A stretch of 64,000 nt of DNA from Ferrimonas sediminum (GTDB taxonomy: Bacteria > Pseudomonadota > Gammaproteobacteria > Enterobacterales > Shewanellaceae), in NCBI RefSeq assembly GCF_900100175.1, contig NZ_FNEM01000010.1, positions 1 through 64,000 of the forward strand, read 5' to 3'. The translations under genes were made by a program, and so were the position numbers. Below are positions 34,359 to 42,401 of the stretch, piece after piece (the stretch's first letter is position 1; every line of letters begins with the position of its first letter). Under the pieces are notes generated by a model. The model saw nothing but the letters and a program-made list of their open reading frames with translations. It was not told the DNA's origin and did not search any database.

Positions 34359-36119
34359 ATGAATCCTGCCGTTATCGCAATAATCACATTACTCGCCTCG
34401 GCGCTTACTGGAGGCCTTGCCTTCTGGTTGGCCAGCCGACGAGCCATTAAAACAGAAGCGGAACTTGAACTACTCAAGATCGAGCTCGATAAGTCTAAAC
34501 GAGATGCTTTGGTTTCTGCAGACACTATCGACTCGATGGAACAAAGTTTAACGGATGAAAAAATCAGGGCCGGAAAACTGGAAACCGAAAAAGGCGCCTT
34601 AGAGAAACGCATTGAAAGGCTGGAGCTAGACCATTCAGAGATTTGTCAGAAACTTGAAATCTCTGCAGATAAGGAAAAGTCACTCTTAGCTACAAACAGC
34701 AAAGCACAAGCAGATCTTGCTGCTTCCGAAAAAGCCCGGGACACCTCTAAAACCGAGCTGGAGCAAACCAAACAATCTAAAGAGGAGTTCCAGTCCCGTA
34801 ACAGTGATTTGGCTGCCAAGCTTAAAGAAGCCCAAACTGCCCTATCCGAAAAAGCAGAGACTTTTGGCGCGCTCAAGCTAGCTTGGGAACGAAGAGAAAC
34901 TGAGCTGAAGGCAGATGCTGCCACCGCTACTGAGAAAGCTGAGACTCTTCAAGCCGAAAACACGAACCTTAAAACTAAGAATCAAGAATTCACTACTTCG
35001 CTTGAGAAAAAGCAGGAACATTTCGACGAGCAGCTGAAGTTGTTGCAGGAGAACAAGGCGGAACTGACAAAGCAGTTTGAGACTTTGGCCAACGAGATCC
35101 TCGACAAGAAAGGCAGAGCTTTCGGTGAGCTCAATAAGGAAAGCATGACCAACATCCTCTCTCCAATTCAGGCCGAACTTAAAGGCTTCAAGGAGAAGGT
35201 TGAAAACATCCATACTCAAGAAACTGAGCAGCGCACTAAGCTTCGTACCGAGCTGGAAAACCTGCAAAAGCTGAATCAAGCTATCACCGAACAGGCCGGT
35301 AAGCTCACCACCGCCCTGCGAGGGCAGAAAAAGGTGCAAGGTAACTGGGGCGAACTGATGTTAGAGAATGTACTCGACAACTCAGGCCTACGCCTAGGGT
35401 CGGACTATAAACGTGAAGACAGCTTCAACACCGAAGAAGGTCGATTACGTCCCGATGCAGTTGTCTATCTACCCCAGGGCAAACACCTAATCATCGATGC
35501 CAAAACCTCGCTAAACGCCTATACCGAATACGTCAATGCTGATGATGAATTGCAGCGCACCGCCGCACTGGCCCAACACACTTCTGCTGTGGGCGATCGC
35601 ATCAATGAACTGTCAAATAAGAGCTATTTCAACATCCCCGGTCTAAATTCACCGGAGGTGGTGATCATGTTCATCCCTATCGAGTCTGCGTATGTGGAAG
35701 CCCTTAAATCTGACGACACCTTATTCCAACGTGCACTAGAAAAGAATGTCCTGGTAGCCACCCCCACAACCTTGTTGACCAGCCTCAACATTGTCCGCCA
35801 GCTGTGGCGCTTTGAGGATCAGAACAAACACACCGCCGAACTGGCAGAGAGGGCTGCCAAGTTTTATAACCAGCTTCGCCTCTTCCTTGAATCCATGGGA
35901 GAAGTTGATAAGCAGCTGGACAAAGCCAAAAGCTCCTTTGGTGAGGCAATGAAACGCTTGCACACCGGCCGAGGTAACTTGATCAAACGAGCCTCTGAAT
36001 TCAAAGAGCTCGGTGTATCTGTACAAAAAGAGTTACCAGCTCCTTTAGTTGAGAAGGCGGAACTAGAGCTCTTATCCGCCGAATTGAGTGAACTTGAGAT
36101 AGAAGCCGAAACAACTTAA
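34359..36119 (+). CDS. RmuC-family DNA recombination protein
   Basis: The 586-residue protein has an N-terminal membrane helix (about 4-24) and a long coiled coil (about 30-290). The RmuC nuclease-like domain follows (LRGQKKVQGNWGELMLENVLDNSGL, RLRPDAVVYLPQGKHLIIDAKTSLNAY, MFIPIESAYVEAL). E. coli RmuC limits DNA inversion between short repeats. Being on a mobile island, this is likely an extra or alternative copy with a role in DNA stability or defence (inference). The ribosome-binding site AAGGAG is strong. The 166 bases upstream show no correctly spaced sigma-54 promoter. Confidence 0.88.
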   Translation: MNPAVIAIITLLASALTGGLAFWLASRRAIKTEAELELLKIELDKSKRDALVSADTIDSMEQSLTDEKIRAGKLETEKGALEKRIERLELDHSEICQKLEISADKEKSLLATNSKAQADLAASEKARDTSKTELEQTKQSKEEFQSRNSDLAAKLKEAQTALSEKAETFGALKLAWERRETELKADAATATEKAETLQAENTNLKTKNQEFTTSLEKKQEHFDEQLKLLQENKAELTKQFETLANEILDKKGRAFGELNKESMTNILSPIQAELKGFKEKVENIHTQETEQRTKLRTELENLQKLNQAITEQAGKLTTALRGQKKVQGNWGELMLENVLDNSGLRLGSDYKREDSFNTEEGRLRPDAVVYLPQGKHLIIDAKTSLNAYTEYVNADDELQRTAALAQHTSAVGDRINELSNKSYFNIPGLNSPEVVIMFIPIESAYVEALKSDDTLFQRALEKNVLVATPTTLLTSLNIVRQLWRFEDQNKHTAELAERAAKFYNQLRLFLESMGEVDKQLDKAKSSFGEAMKRLHTGRGNLIKRASEFKELGVSVQKELPAPLVEKAELELLSAELSELEIEAETT

Positions 36120-36246
36120 TTAGCTGAGCTGAATGGGCCTTAGCAATCGCTTCGGCCCAACTCAAATAGTGCAGTAACGTAAGCATGGAAGGAATACCAT
36201 GTTGAAAAATACTATTATCAAAAAATCCGTCTTAAATTGGAGCCCT

Positions 36247-37500
36247 CTAAATATTGAATTGTAGAACTTTGCTACTATCTGCAGAGGCTGATCCTGAAGG
36301 CTTAGACTCCAGATTTTGTGACTGCATTAAAAAGTCAAACCACAGCTCCAATGCTGTCTCTTTTTCTGAAAGGTACTGGCTACGATTGTATATGGCCATC
36401 ACCCCTCCCAGACTGTGCCCCAACAGCTGCTCCACAACGTGGGGCATCACCCCCATATTGTTTAAATTCGTCGCTAAGGTGCGACGCAGGTCATGCAGCG
36501 TCCACTTTTCGGCATGCTTTAACTTTTGCCACAACAACCGGCCAGCCTGGCTAACTGCTTCGGGCCGTTTCAGCTCTCCCAGCATATAACCACTGTGTAA
36601 AGTTTGAATCCTGAGCTCCCGTAACCAGGGGATCAACTGTTCTGGGATGGGGCGAATGATCTGCAAGTCGGTTTTGCTATGGGCTTTCGGTACAGTCCAA
36701 AGCTTGTTTTTCAAATCCCACTCAGACCACTCGGACAAACGCACCTCATGGGAGCGTGCACCAAAGATGATCAACACCTTCAGCATCACCGAGAGATAAG
36801 TGCCGAATTCGTCTTGTTCAGCCGAACCCCATAGCTGGCGCAACTCAGTTTCATTCAGAACGCGGTCGCGCTTGCCCTGACGCTGACCAACATCCGCAAC
36901 CGTCAGGTCATCCAGGGCCCTGCTAACCGCATAGTGCCGCACACGACAATAGCGCAGCGCCTGCTTGGCGTTTTGCATAATGTAACCCGCCGCAACTGGC
37001 GCAGGCCGGCGATCACTTTTCTTGTCGCCCTTACGAATCTTGTCAAAGCACTCCAGCCAGATCTGGGTGGTGCACTCGGTCAATGGCAGTGCGCCAATTT
37101 CAGGATAGATGTGACGCTTAAACTGGGCGCGATGTTTATCGGCATGTACACGGTTGGGCTCAGCGTACTCTCGAAGCCAATACCCCAATGCATCCTCGAC
37201 CGTCACCGGCGTTAATGTTTGTGCCCGTTGCAACAACCGCTTGTGCTTCGGATCGTATCCTTCAGCAAGCCAGGTGCGGCACTTGTCCGCTTCATCCCTA
37301 GCACTGACCAAAGAAAGGTCCGGGTAATCCCCGAAGTCAATTCGTTTGTTCTTGCCATTGATCTTGTACCGGAACTGCCAGCGCACTTTGCCCAGCTTAG
37401 AAACCCGTGCCGCTAATCCACCACCATCGGTCAGGGTGATCACCTGTGCATGGCGTTTCTTATGCACAGCCTTGAGGCTCTTATCGTACAGTTTTCCCAT
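36247..37500 (-). CDS. int: P4-type tyrosine integrase
   Basis: The 417-residue recombinase has an N-terminal arm-binding domain (LTDGGGLAARVSKLGKVRWQFRYKINGKNKRIDFGDYPDLSLVSARDEA). A core-binding domain (about 110-200) and the catalytic domain follow. The catalytic residues are visible: Arg in GARSHEVRLSEW, Lys in AHSKTD, HDLRR, GH and Tyr in YNRSQY. ATG 37500 is chosen because MGKLYDKSLK is a natural start; the open frame runs on upstream through the arm repeats. It sits 170 bases from the right attachment site and should integrate the element into fis. Confidence 0.95.
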   Translation of the reverse strand: MGKLYDKSLKAVHKKRHAQVITLTDGGGLAARVSKLGKVRWQFRYKINGKNKRIDFGDYPDLSLVSARDEADKCRTWLAEGYDPKHKRLLQRAQTLTPVTVEDALGYWLREYAEPNRVHADKHRAQFKRHIYPEIGALPLTECTTQIWLECFDKIRKGDKKSDRRPAPVAAGYIMQNAKQALRYCRVRHYAVSRALDDLTVADVGQRQGKRDRVLNETELRQLWGSAEQDEFGTYLSVMLKVLIIFGARSHEVRLSEWSEWDLKNKLWTVPKAHSKTDLQIIRPIPEQLIPWLRELRIQTLHSGYMLGELKRPEAVSQAGRLLWQKLKHAEKWTLHDLRRTLATNLNNMGVMPHVVEQLLGHSLGGVMAIYNRSQYLSEKETALELWFDFLMQSQNLESKPSGSASADSSKVLQFNI

Positions 37501-37517
37501 GTTCAGACACCAAATCC

Positions 37518-37539
37518 ATGTACCCTCATATGTACCCCG
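37518..37539 (+). repeat. paired ATGTACCC repeats, right end
   Basis: ATGTACCCTC (37518-37527) and ATGTACCCCG (37530-37539) repeat the 12-bp-spaced pair found at 9852-9873. They lie in the integrase upstream region, so integrase binding here could also regulate its own gene. Confidence 0.7.
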
Positions 37540-37669
37540 AGTGTGCCATAAGTCCAAACTCAAGCCAATATAAACAGAAACAAGAAACCACAAATAACCG
37601 TTTATAAACAACACCTTGAAGGAGCAAGCAAGAACAAACAGATTAGTATGAAAACAACAAAATACAGTC

Positions 37670-37696
37670 TACGGCATGAACTAAGAGCGTTGCTCT
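37670..37696 (+). repeat. right attachment site
   Basis: This is an exact 27-bp copy of the fis 3' end (9772-9798), including TACGGCATGAACTAA. Chromosomal sequence with the native fis terminator resumes directly after it. Confidence 0.93.
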
Positions 37697-37709
37697 GAGT
37701 GAATTTTTC

Positions 37710-37744
37710 AAAAGCCCGCCCGGGAAACCGCGGCGGGCTTTTTT
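37710..37744 (+). terminator. original fis terminator, displaced by the island
   Basis: AAAGCCCGCC and GGCGGGCTTT form a 10-bp stem followed by a T run, 14 bases after the right attachment site. In the island-free chromosome this would lie right behind fis. The stretch 37745-37923 is otherwise featureless apart from the promoter region of the next gene. Confidence 0.85.
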
Positions 37745-37923
37745 GTGTCCGCCATCAGCGGCATTCTGCCGAAACGGAAAGGCGCTCGCCCATCCCAACC
37801 CCGGGCGTTGCCCCAAGGTTCAGGCCACCGCACCGAGCCGGACTTTTTTCTTGTCGCTGCCGCTCCCCGTTCAGCGGTGTTTGCCGTTATAATGAGGCCA
37901 TTACACTGCGAGGACACGCCACA

Positions 37924-38220
37924 ATGAGCGAACAACTGCCACTGATGCCCGGCTGCGACTTTATCGAACTGTACAAAGTCCTCAAGATTCAGGCCTGGGT
38001 TGGCTCCGGAAGCGACGCCAAGCTGGTGATCGGCGAAGGCCTGGTGGAGGTCAACGGCCAGGTGGAAACCCGCAAACGCTGCAAGCTGGTTCAAGGTGAC
38101 GTGGTGGCCTTCAATGGTGAACAGGTCACCATCGGCGCCACCAGTACCGAAGCCCGCCCCGCTAATAACGACAAACCCAAGGTGGCCAGGAAGAAACCTC
38201 GCCCCTCTATCCAGTTTTAA
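37924..38220 (+). CDS. S4-domain RNA-binding protein, YbcJ type
   Basis: The 98-residue protein has an S4 fold (FIELYKVLKIQAWVGSGSDAKLVIGEGLVEVNGQVETRKRCKLVQGDVVAFNGEQVTI), followed by a short basic tail (KPKVARKKPRPS). The family is thought to bind structured RNA. ATG 37924 is preferred because CGAGGA lies 10 bases upstream and the S4 domain begins near it. A further open frame upstream runs through the fis terminator and is rejected. It probably shares a transcript with the rraB-like gene 17 bases downstream. Confidence 0.88.
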   Translation: MSEQLPLMPGCDFIELYKVLKIQAWVGSGSDAKLVIGEGLVEVNGQVETRKRCKLVQGDVVAFNGEQVTIGATSTEARPANNDKPKVARKKPRPSIQF

Positions 38221-38237
38221 CCATCGAGTAGGTATCC

Positions 38238-38594
38238 ATGTCTTTTCCCAATGACCCCACCGGCGAACTGCTGCAACTGATGCAAGACGAAGGCATCGAT
38301 CTCAGCCAGCCCTACATGCTGGACTTCTACGTGCTGTTTGCCGACGAAGCCAAGGGCCAACGTGCCGCCGAGCGGGTCCAAAAAGAGTTTGAGGGCTGTG
38401 GCCTGTTCCTGAACCACAACGAACAGAGTGGTGACTGGGAGCTGCGGCTGATCAAGGAGATGGTGCCTGAGCATGGCCCCATCAACGCCATCGAGACCAC
38501 CCTGCAGGCGCTGTGCAAGCAGTACAAAGGCAAGGTGGACGGCTGGGGCATGCTGGAGCCGGAAGACGACGACAGCGACGACGGTCTCGATTAA
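38238..38594 (+). CDS. rraB: RraB-like ribonuclease E inhibitor
   Basis: The 118-residue acidic protein starts FPNDPTGELLQLMQDEGIDLSQPYMLDFYVLFADE and ends VDGWGMLEPEDDDSDDG. It resembles the ferredoxin-like RraB family, whose members end in YDGWG plus an acidic tail. RraB binds RNase E and alters degradosome composition. Similarity to the E. coli protein is moderate outside the C-terminus. The start has a weak GAGTAGG ribosome-binding site and a terminator follows. Confidence 0.82.
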   Translation: MSFPNDPTGELLQLMQDEGIDLSQPYMLDFYVLFADEAKGQRAAERVQKEFEGCGLFLNHNEQSGDWELRLIKEMVPEHGPINAIETTLQALCKQYKGKVDGWGMLEPEDDDSDDGLD

Positions 38595-38605
38595 GACCGG
38601 CCCAT

Positions 38606-38634
38606 AAAAAACGCGCCCTAGAGCGCGTTTTTTT
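38606..38634. terminator. bidirectional terminator after rraB-like gene
   Basis: AAAAACGCGC and GCGCGTTTTT form a 10-bp stem around CCTAGA with A and T tracts on either side. It serves rraB (+) and the DEAD-box helicase gene (-). Confidence 0.9.
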
Positions 38635-38651
38635 CTGTCTTGGCAATCGCC

Positions 38652-39974
38652 TTAGTCGCCCTGAGGCGCCTTCTTCTTGCCGAACGGCACATCACCGACG
38701 TCTTTGAGCACAAAGGCGGTCTTCTTAACCTTCTTCGGCGCCGCCGATTTACGGGCACGGGCCGGTTTGGCCTTGGTCTTGGCCGCCTTGTCGCCGGCCT
38801 TGGCCGGGGCTTTTTTCGGCTTCAGACCGGTAAACTTGGCCTCCAGTCCTTCCAGGGCGTCAAAGCTGAGGCTGTGACCGAGGAAGCTCTGCAGCGCCAT
38901 GGCCGCCGCCCAGTCTTTCGGCCCCACCAGAGACACCGCGGCGCCGCTGGCTCCGGCGCGGCCGGTGCGGCCGACCCGGTGAATGTACTCTTCCGAGTGC
39001 TTAGGCAGATCGAAGTTGATCACCAACTGCACCTGGCTGATGTCCAGGCCACGGCTGGCCACGTCGGTGGTGATCAGCAGCTGCGCCTTACCGGCGGCAA
39101 ACTCGTCCATAATGCGGTTGCGCGCCGCCTGGCTGAGATCACCGGACAGGGCCAGGGTCGAAAAGCCCTGCTCTGCCAGCCAGCTGGCCAGGCGTTCGGT
39201 ATCGCCCCGGGTGGCGGTAAACAGCATCGCCTGCTTGTAGTCTCTCTGTTTGAGCAGGGTCATCAGCTGCGCCTGCTTATGATCCAGGTGATCCGACAAC
39301 AGGAAGGTATGGCTGATGTTGTCGTGCATCTGCTGCTCGGCATCGATGCGTACCCGGGCCGGGGCCGACAGCAGATCGGCGCCAAACTCGTTAACCACGG
39401 CGTTGTCCATAGTGGCGGAGAACATCAGCGTCTGCCGGCGACGATGGTCGGCGGCCTTGTGGATGGCGGTCAGCTGCTTGGAAAAACCCAGATCCAGCAT
39501 GCGATCCGCTTCGTCCAGGATCAGCATTTCCAGCCCCTTGAGCTCCAGGTGGCCGTGCTCCAGGTGGTCCGCCAATCGTCCCGGGGTGGCAATCACAAAC
39601 TGCGGGTCTTTGGCCAGCGCCTTGCTCTGCAGGTTGAAGTCTTCACCGCCGAGGATCAGCACTCCTTTGAGGTTACTGCCGGCGGTCAGGCCGCGCAGCT
39701 GACCGTAGACCTGTTTGGCCAGCTCCCGGGTCGGGGCCAGCACCACCACCCTCGGGTCACGCTTACTAAACGCTTTTTGCTTGATCACCCTTTGCATCGC
39801 CGGCAACAGATAGGCCAGCGTTTTACCGGACCCGGTTTTGGAGGAGGCCAGCAGATCTTTTCCGGCGATCACCACCGGAATGGCTTGTTGCTGAATCTCA
39901 GTGGCGCCTTGAAAACCCTGATGATCCATACGTTCCACTAAGCGCTTATCCAAGCCCAGTTCTTTAAATTGCAA
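38652..39974 (-). CDS. DEAD-box RNA helicase
   Basis: The 440-residue ATP-dependent RNA helicase has all core motifs: the Q motif (GFQGATEIQQQAIP), ASSKTGSGKT, APTRELA, TPGRL, DEAD in LILDEADRML, SAT, and the second domain with TTDVASRGLD and HRVGRTGRA. The tail from about 375 is rich in Lys and Ala (KPKKAPAKAGDKAAKTKAKPARARKS), typical of an RNA-binding extension. It resembles SrmB/RhlE-class proteins, but I cannot name the orthologue. It stands alone, closed by the terminator at 38606. Confidence 0.94.
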   Translation of the reverse strand: MQFKELGLDKRLVERMDHQGFQGATEIQQQAIPVVIAGKDLLASSKTGSGKTLAYLLPAMQRVIKQKAFSKRDPRVVVLAPTRELAKQVYGQLRGLTAGSNLKGVLILGGEDFNLQSKALAKDPQFVIATPGRLADHLEHGHLELKGLEMLILDEADRMLDLGFSKQLTAIHKAADHRRRQTLMFSATMDNAVVNEFGADLLSAPARVRIDAEQQMHDNISHTFLLSDHLDHKQAQLMTLLKQRDYKQAMLFTATRGDTERLASWLAEQGFSTLALSGDLSQAARNRIMDEFAAGKAQLLITTDVASRGLDISQVQLVINFDLPKHSEEYIHRVGRTGRAGASGAAVSLVGPKDWAAAMALQSFLGHSLSFDALEGLEAKFTGLKPKKAPAKAGDKAAKTKAKPARARKSAAPKKVKKTAFVLKDVGDVPFGKKKAPQGD

Positions 39975-40192
39975 AGGGGTGTCTCCTGCGGGATGTCATA
40001 AAGCGCCCAGTATACACCAAACCCGGGGGGAAGTAGGCCATCGACGCCGCCATTGTGGCGCCAACTCCGTGACCGGACAGAAGCCGCGGCTATGGGCGCC
40101 ATGGGCGACGGTTATGACTGTGGCCGCTATGGTTGTCGAGTCCGGGTCTGGCTGCTACTCTGCCTGCCTTCGTATTCACAACCAACAGCGCC

Positions 40193-41095
40193 ATGTCCCT
40201 AGAATCCCTGGTTATTCTTCTCCCCCTGTTTGCCGGTTACCTGATTCCGGTAACCCGCCCGGCCCTGCTGACCGGCATCGACAAGCTGCTGAGCGCCATC
40301 GTCTATCTGATTCTGGCGTTGATGGGGCTGTCACTGGCCCAGGTGGACAACCTGGCCGGCGAGCTGAGCAGCATCCTGCAGTTAGTGGCGCTGCTGATCG
40401 GTTTGAGCCTGGTACTGAACCTGGCGCTGTTGCCGCTGGTGGATCGACGCTGGCCCATGGCTCTGACCCTGAACAACGGCCATCAGCCACTGGGCAAGAT
40501 GATGTTGGAATCGTTGAAACTGGCGGCCGTGGTGGTTGGCGGGGTGGCGTTGGGGCTGGTGCTACCCGTCGGCCATCAGGCCATTGAGTCTGGCGCCAAC
40601 GCCGCGCTGATGCTGCTGTTGGGGCTGATCGGGATTCAGCTGCGGGCGTCCAACCTGGGGCTACGGGCGATTCTGCTCAACCCCAGGGGACTGGCCATCG
40701 CCGCCATTGTCGCCGTCACCTCACTGCTGGCCGGCGCCCTGACCGCCCTGATCGCCGGGCTGCCGGTGATTCACGGCATCACCCTGGCGGCGGGCTTTGG
40801 CTGGTACTCCCTCAGCGGCATCCTGATCACCGACGGCCTGGGGCCGGTAATGGGCTCGGTGGCCTTCCTGTTCGACCTCAGCCGCGAGCTGATCGCCATT
40901 GTGATTATTCCGATGCTGATGCGCCGCTCGCCGGCGTCCGCCATCGGCTACGGCGGCGCCACGGCCATGGACTTCACCCTGCCGGTACTGCAGCAGACCG
41001 GCGGTGCCCCGGTGGTGCCAGTGGCCATTGTGTCCGGCTTCCTGCTGAGCCTGGCCAGCCCGGTGCTGATCCCCTTCCTGCTGTCGCTGGCGTAA
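40193..41095 (+). CDS. LysO-like amino-acid exporter
   Basis: The 300-residue integral membrane protein has about eight hydrophobic helices. The conserved AAGFGWYSLSGILITDGLGPVMGSVAFLFDLSRELIAIVIIPML and AMDFTLPVLQQTGG segments are those of the LysO/YbjE (DUF340) lysine exporter family. Substrate is inferred from the family only. ATG 40193 (MSLESLVILL) starts the first helix directly. The upstream in-frame extension is not hydrophobic and is not supported. It converges on tpm without a clear terminator. Confidence 0.86.
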   Translation: MSLESLVILLPLFAGYLIPVTRPALLTGIDKLLSAIVYLILALMGLSLAQVDNLAGELSSILQLVALLIGLSLVLNLALLPLVDRRWPMALTLNNGHQPLGKMMLESLKLAAVVVGGVALGLVLPVGHQAIESGANAALMLLLGLIGIQLRASNLGLRAILLNPRGLAIAAIVAVTSLLAGALTALIAGLPVIHGITLAAGFGWYSLSGILITDGLGPVMGSVAFLFDLSRELIAIVIIPMLMRRSPASAIGYGGATAMDFTLPVLQQTGGAPVVPVAIVSGFLLSLASPVLIPFLLSLA

Positions 41096-41151
41096 CCACG
41101 ACAGCCCTTGGAGGGCCTGAAAAAATCGGCAACAACACACCGTGACCCGGC

Positions 41152-41805
41152 TTACAGTCGGGTCAGTTTAAACACCAGCTCATCCAGACTCGCCACCTGC
41201 TTTTTCACGAATCTGGGGTTGTCCGCCAGCACGTCGCTGCGCTCCAGCAGCTCCACCTCAAACAAGCCTTCGCTGTGTTGTCGCACCCAGGACTCGGTCA
41301 CGCTGAACGGCGGGCCGGACAACTGCTGCTGCGGGTAATCCAGGGTTATCAGCAACCCGGGGGTGCCGGCGGGCAGCAGGCTGGCCAGGTGCTGCCAGTA
41401 ACGCAGCCGCATCGGCTCCGGCAGGGCGATGAGGGCGGCGCGGTCATAGAAGGCGGTCACCGGTTGAAGTTGCTGAGGCGTCAGGGCAAACAGATCGCCC
41501 TGCCACAGTTCGAACGGGCCATCGCAGAAGCGGGTCAGTTCACCACCCGCCTCGCAGACCGGTTCGAGCTGCTGCTCGTCAAAGAAACTGCGCACCGCCG
41601 CTTCGCTGAGCTCACTGCCGACGATGTCGTCGCCCAGCGACGCCAGCCACACCATGTCCAGCGATTTGCCGCACAGAGGCACCAAAACTCGGCCCAGCGA
41701 ATGCGAGATCGCGGGCCAGTGGCGTTTTAGAAAGGGATTTATGTCGTCCTGATGAAAGCCGATAAGCTGACGATCCCACTTATCGTGCCAGAATGCTGCG
41801 TCCAT
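41152..41805 (-). CDS. tpm: thiopurine S-methyltransferase
   Basis: The 217-residue SAM-dependent methyltransferase matches the bacterial TPMT family. It shows FWHDKWDRQLIGFHQDDINPFL at the N-terminus, RVLVPLCGKSLDMVWLA (motif I), VGSELSE, FYDRAALIALP and LITLDYPQQQLSGPPFSV. In bacteria these enzymes methylate selenium and tellurium compounds and thiopurines. The length is usual for the family. It is a single gene. Confidence 0.95.
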   Translation of the reverse strand: MDAAFWHDKWDRQLIGFHQDDINPFLKRHWPAISHSLGRVLVPLCGKSLDMVWLASLGDDIVGSELSEAAVRSFFDEQQLEPVCEAGGELTRFCDGPFELWQGDLFALTPQQLQPVTAFYDRAALIALPEPMRLRYWQHLASLLPAGTPGLLITLDYPQQQLSGPPFSVTESWVRQHSEGLFEVELLERSDVLADNPRFVKKQVASLDELVFKLTRL

Positions 41806-41866
41806 TGTGTGCCAATCCTGCTAAAAATAAGCTTGGCACCTTAACGGCTCCGTCAGCGGTTGTACA

Positions 41867-42226
41867 CTACCACTCCTGATCCAAGACAACACGAACCTTC
41901 TCCAGCCACTTGCAGTTGTCGCAACTGCAGGCTCGGCGAGACAGGTGTGCCGGGGTCAACTGGGCTTCGACGTAGTCACAGGCCAGAGTCAGCTCACGGC
42001 GAAACGCTTTCAGGGGTTTGGTTTCATTGGCCACCAGCTCGTCGTTATGGTTCAGCCATTTGCATTCCATACCCTGGTGACAGTAGATGCAACGCTCATC
42101 CACCGGGTTATAAAACACCGCGTGAGGACAAAAACGCACGTCCATATTATCCCGCATTTTGTTGCGCGGATATTTTAACAATTCAATCAGCTCGGCGACT
42201 TTGGGCCCGGCTGCAACGTCGGCCAT
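41867..42226 (-). CDS. Cys-rich protein of unknown function
   Basis: The 119-residue soluble protein contains paired cysteine motifs (RFCPHAVFYNPVDERCIYCHQGMEC and ACSCDNC), suggesting one or two metal sites. ATG 42226 is chosen over one 11 codons upstream because GGGAGGG lies just before it. It is divergent from the kinase-like gene with 175 bases between. No family is recognised, and metal binding is inferred from the Cys spacing. Confidence 0.75.
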   Translation of the reverse strand: MADVAAGPKVAELIELLKYPRNKMRDNMDVRFCPHAVFYNPVDERCIYCHQGMECKWLNHNDELVANETKPLKAFRRELTLACDYVEAQLTPAHLSRRACSCDNCKWLEKVRVVLDQEW

Positions 42227-42401
42227 CTCTAGCCCTCCCGTGTTACAATACGGATCCAATCATCACACAATCGAATTCGAATCCATTGATTTCGATCAAA
42301 GAAGTGAACGCTTCTATGTGGCGGTTACAAAGCTGTACAGGGACAAAAAGTGCAACTTAATCGGACGGGTCGTCACGATGGTCGGTAAAACAAGGAGTTC
42401 C

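Larger units (their letters stand above)
9772..37696. mobile_element. integrative defence island in the 3' end of fis
   Basis: The element is bounded by an exact 27-bp direct repeat (9772-9798 and 37670-37696) and carries a P4-type integrase next to its right end. Paired arm-like repeats lie just inside both ends. It measures about 27.9 kb. The cargo is an AlpA-like regulator and small unknown genes, a CARF-type sigma-54 activator, hsdRMS, zorABCD, a small-protein/ATPase/PLD module, a NERD-UvrD helicase and an rmuC-like gene. No conjugation or phage structural genes are seen, so it is probably mobilised only by excision plus outside help. Confidence 0.93.

Noticed and set aside
38640-39941. 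Open frame of 433 codons antisense to the DEAD-box helicase
   Set aside because: The minus-strand frame carries every helicase motif, so the plus-strand frame is a shadow.
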